Positions 5,574 to 7,433 of a stretch of DNA of 7,433 bases are shown here, piece after piece. Position numbers and translations under genes: made by a program. Positions within the stretch are counted from its first letter, which is position 1; each line of letters starts with the position of its first letter. Source of the DNA: Chloroflexota bacterium (GTDB lineage: Bacteria > Chloroflexota > Dehalococcoidia > Lucifugimonadales > Lucifugimonadaceae); assembly GCA_029262715.1 (NCBI GenBank), contig JAJCYX010000447.1:1-7433 (forward strand), given 5' to 3'. Under the pieces are notes generated by a model. It ran no database searches. It was not told where the DNA came from and was given only the letters and a program-made list of their open reading frames with translations.

Positions 5574-7433
5574 ATGCTCCTGAGCTGGTTACTGTCCGGG
5601 TAAACGACCGCGGCTATCCGGTGGAGGTCACTGGTACTAAAACCGCGCATCGCGAACGGGCCATGCAGATCTCCGATCTCTGGCGTGTGAACCAACGTTG
5701 GTGGCGCGGCAAAGACCAGGAGATCATCCGGCACTACTACGAACTCTTCTCTGAGACAGGCAAACGGTTCGTTCTGTTCCATGACGTACTCCGCGACGAG
5801 TGGTTCCGTCAGGAGGACTGGAACCATCAACCGCAATCCTGGGATGAGCCCCCACCGACGCCATCGCCATCACCAATTACCAGTACATCCGGCTATGCGG
5901 AGCTGCACATGCACTCCGAGTACTCGTTTCGCGACAGTGGATCAAGAATGGATGAATTGCTGGGTGAAGCGAAGCGCCTTGGCATCAACGCGATAGCCAT
6001 CACAGATCACAACAACCTCTGCGGAGCGATGTTCTTTTCACAGGCAGCAAATGCCGTAGGGATTAAGCCAATCATCGGCGTCGAGGTAACCCTGTTGGAT
6101 GGCCATCACATCACACTGCTCGCAGAGACTATGGACGGCTACCGGAACATCAGCCGCCTGGTCACACTCGCTCATATTGAAGCTGAAGATCGTTTAGACC
6201 CGCGTCTTGATCCCAGGGAATTGCAGGAGCACACAAACGGAGTTATCTGCCTGTCTGGATGTAGAAATAGCGAGCTATCAGAACAGGTGCTGGCCGGGGA
6301 CCTGAAATCGGCCATTGAAACCGCCAGGAACTACCGTGACTGGTTCGGTGCTGAGAACTACTTCATAGAGCTGCAACAGAACTTCGTCAAAGGCGACAGG
6401 CTCCGCAATATGCGGCTTGCTCGGGTTGCCCGCGAGATCGGTGTAGGAATCGTCGCCACCGGCAATGTCCACTACCACGAAATGAATCGGCACCATCTAC
6501 ACGATGTACTGGCTGCCGTTCGTCACAACAAATCGGTCGAAGAAACGTACCAGGAGCGACTTCCCAACGATCAGTTTTTCCTGCGCTCTCCGCGACAGAT
6601 GACGAGCGCGTTCAACTCTGACATTCACGGTGCCTACCCGGAAGCGATAGCAAACGCCGTGCGGATTGCTGACCGCTGCAACGTAGACCTCAACTCTTCC
6701 GCCATCTACAGCTTTCCAACCTACACAGACCTACCGGACGGGCGCACAGAATCCAGCTACCTGCGTGAGCTATGCGAACAGGCTGCTATCAGGAAGTACG
6801 GCTCCGTAACCGACGCCGTTAAGACCCGGCTTGACAAAGAGTTTCACCTGATCGAACGCCACAACCTTGCCGGGTTCCTGCTCCAGTACTACGACATCAT
6901 CAAGATCGCCCGCGAGGTGCAGGAAGAGCTTGGACTCATTGAGCCGGGCATCCCCATTGAGGATCAACCACCAGGCAGGGGCCGCGGTTCATCCGTAGCG
7001 CTCCTCATCGGTTATCTGATCGGTCTTTCGCACATCGACCCGTTGCAGTTCGACCTCAAGCTCGAACGCTTCTTGCCTGATGATGAGATCGCAGGTCCGC
7101 CGGACATAGATTTGGATTTCCCGCGAGAGATACGTGAAAAACTGATCCTGCGCGTCCATGAACGATGGGGTTATGAACACGCCGCACTGACCGGCGCGTT
7201 TCACACCTACAAAGTGCGCGGTGCAATTAGAGATATCGGTAAGGCGCTGGCGCTCCCTGGAGACGATATCGACGCCCTTGCAAAGAACATGGACGGTCAC
7301 GCCGGATTCGATCAACTGGCGAAGGAACTCAAGAACCGTATAGATGCGCCACTGTGGGAGGACCTGATCCAGCTCGCGAGGCAACTGATCGGGTTCCCAC
7401 GTCAGCTTGCGCAGCATCCGGGTGGGATGATCC
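5522..7433 (+). CDS. dnaE2: DnaE2-like (ImuC) error-prone DNA polymerase with N-terminal DUF6504-like domain, 3' end outside window
   Basis: This is the probable C-family polymerase for translesion synthesis, with 637 codons visible and no stop. Residues about 21-100 form an extra domain resembling DUF6504 (W60-W61-R, HYYELF at 71-76, FVLFHD at 83-88). A Pro/Ser/Thr-rich linker (about 104-123) joins it to the PHP domain. That domain opens AELHMHSEYSF and shows H129, H131, D138, H163, E188, H196, C247, N315 and H317 at the usual metal-ligand positions. The palm carries GRGRGSS (485-491), GYLIGLSHIDP and PDIDLDF (527-533), with D530 and D532 as the expected catalytic aspartates. FPRQLAQHPGG lies near the cut end. 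GRGRGSS and the partner imuB favour DnaE2 over replicative DnaE. ATG 5522 is the first start after the stop at 5456-5458 and keeps the extra domain whole. GTG 5621 and ATG 5663 would cut into it. No strong Shine-Dalgarno precedes 5522, so translation is probably coupled to imuB. Confidence 0.9.
   Translation, partial: MLTNSRRTRHAHSGKRVNAPELVTVRVNDRGYPVEVTGTKTAHRERAMQISDLWRVNQRWWRGKDQEIIRHYYELFSETGKRFVLFHDVLRDEWFRQEDWNHQPQSWDEPPPTPSPSPITSTSGYAELHMHSEYSFRDSGSRMDELLGEAKRLGINAIAITDHNNLCGAMFFSQAANAVGIKPIIGVEVTLLDGHHITLLAETMDGYRNISRLVTLAHIEAEDRLDPRLDPRELQEHTNGVICLSGCRNSELSEQVLAGDLKSAIETARNYRDWFGAENYFIELQQNFVKGDRLRNMRLARVAREIGVGIVATGNVHYHEMNRHHLHDVLAAVRHNKSVEETYQERLPNDQFFLRSPRQMTSAFNSDIHGAYPEAIANAVRIADRCNVDLNSSAIYSFPTYTDLPDGRTESSYLRELCEQAAIRKYGSVTDAVKTRLDKEFHLIERHNLAGFLLQYYDIIKIAREVQEELGLIEPGIPIEDQPPGRGRGSSVALLIGYLIGLSHIDPLQFDLKLERFLPDDEIAGPPDIDLDFPREIREKLILRVHERWGYEHAALTGAFHTYKVRGAIRDIGKALALPGDDIDALAKNMDGHAGFDQLAKELKNRIDAPLWEDLIQLARQLIGFPRQLAQHPGGMI

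Overview
The window holds two divergent transcription units around a control region of about 350 bp. Both outer genes run off the window. On the minus strand, positions 4029 to 1 form one uninterrupted reading frame of 1343 codons. It encodes the N-terminal part of a giant DUF4011-type superfamily 1 (UPF1-like) helicase, with Walker A, Walker B, and motifs III and IV readable. On the plus strand, 4389-5573 encodes an ImuB-type, catalytically degenerate Y-family polymerase. From 5522 to the window end runs a DnaE2-like (ImuC-like) C-family DNA polymerase with a complete PHP domain and the first catalytic palm motif. The polymerase carries an extra N-terminal domain that resembles DUF6504.

The region 4030-4388 contains a well-formed SOS promoter. 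A -35 (TTGACG) and a -10 (TATATT) lie 16 nt apart, and a perfect Gram-positive-type LexA box (AGAACA-AA-TGTTCT, core GAAC-N4-GTTC) fills the spacer. The predicted transcript has a leader of about 157 nt with two small hairpins, then a GGGAG ribosome binding site before the imuB ATG. This reads as a damage-inducible translesion-synthesis operon. ImuB acts as the non-catalytic hub, and the DnaE2-like enzyme does the mutagenic synthesis. No imuA or imuA' gene lies next to imuB; the divergent helicase occupies that side.

The organism appears to be a bacterium of moderate GC content. The GAAC-N4-GTTC LexA box is used by Firmicutes, Actinobacteria and at least one Chloroflexota member (Dehalococcoides). 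The DnaE type, with GRGRGSS preceded by an insert, and the DUF6504-like domain fit Chloroflexota or Actinobacteria best. I lean to Chloroflexota with low confidence. Large DUF4011 helicases are typical of accessory or defence-type gene content, so the left half may be an accessory locus. I saw no tRNA, rRNA, CRISPR array, insertion sequence or phage gene.
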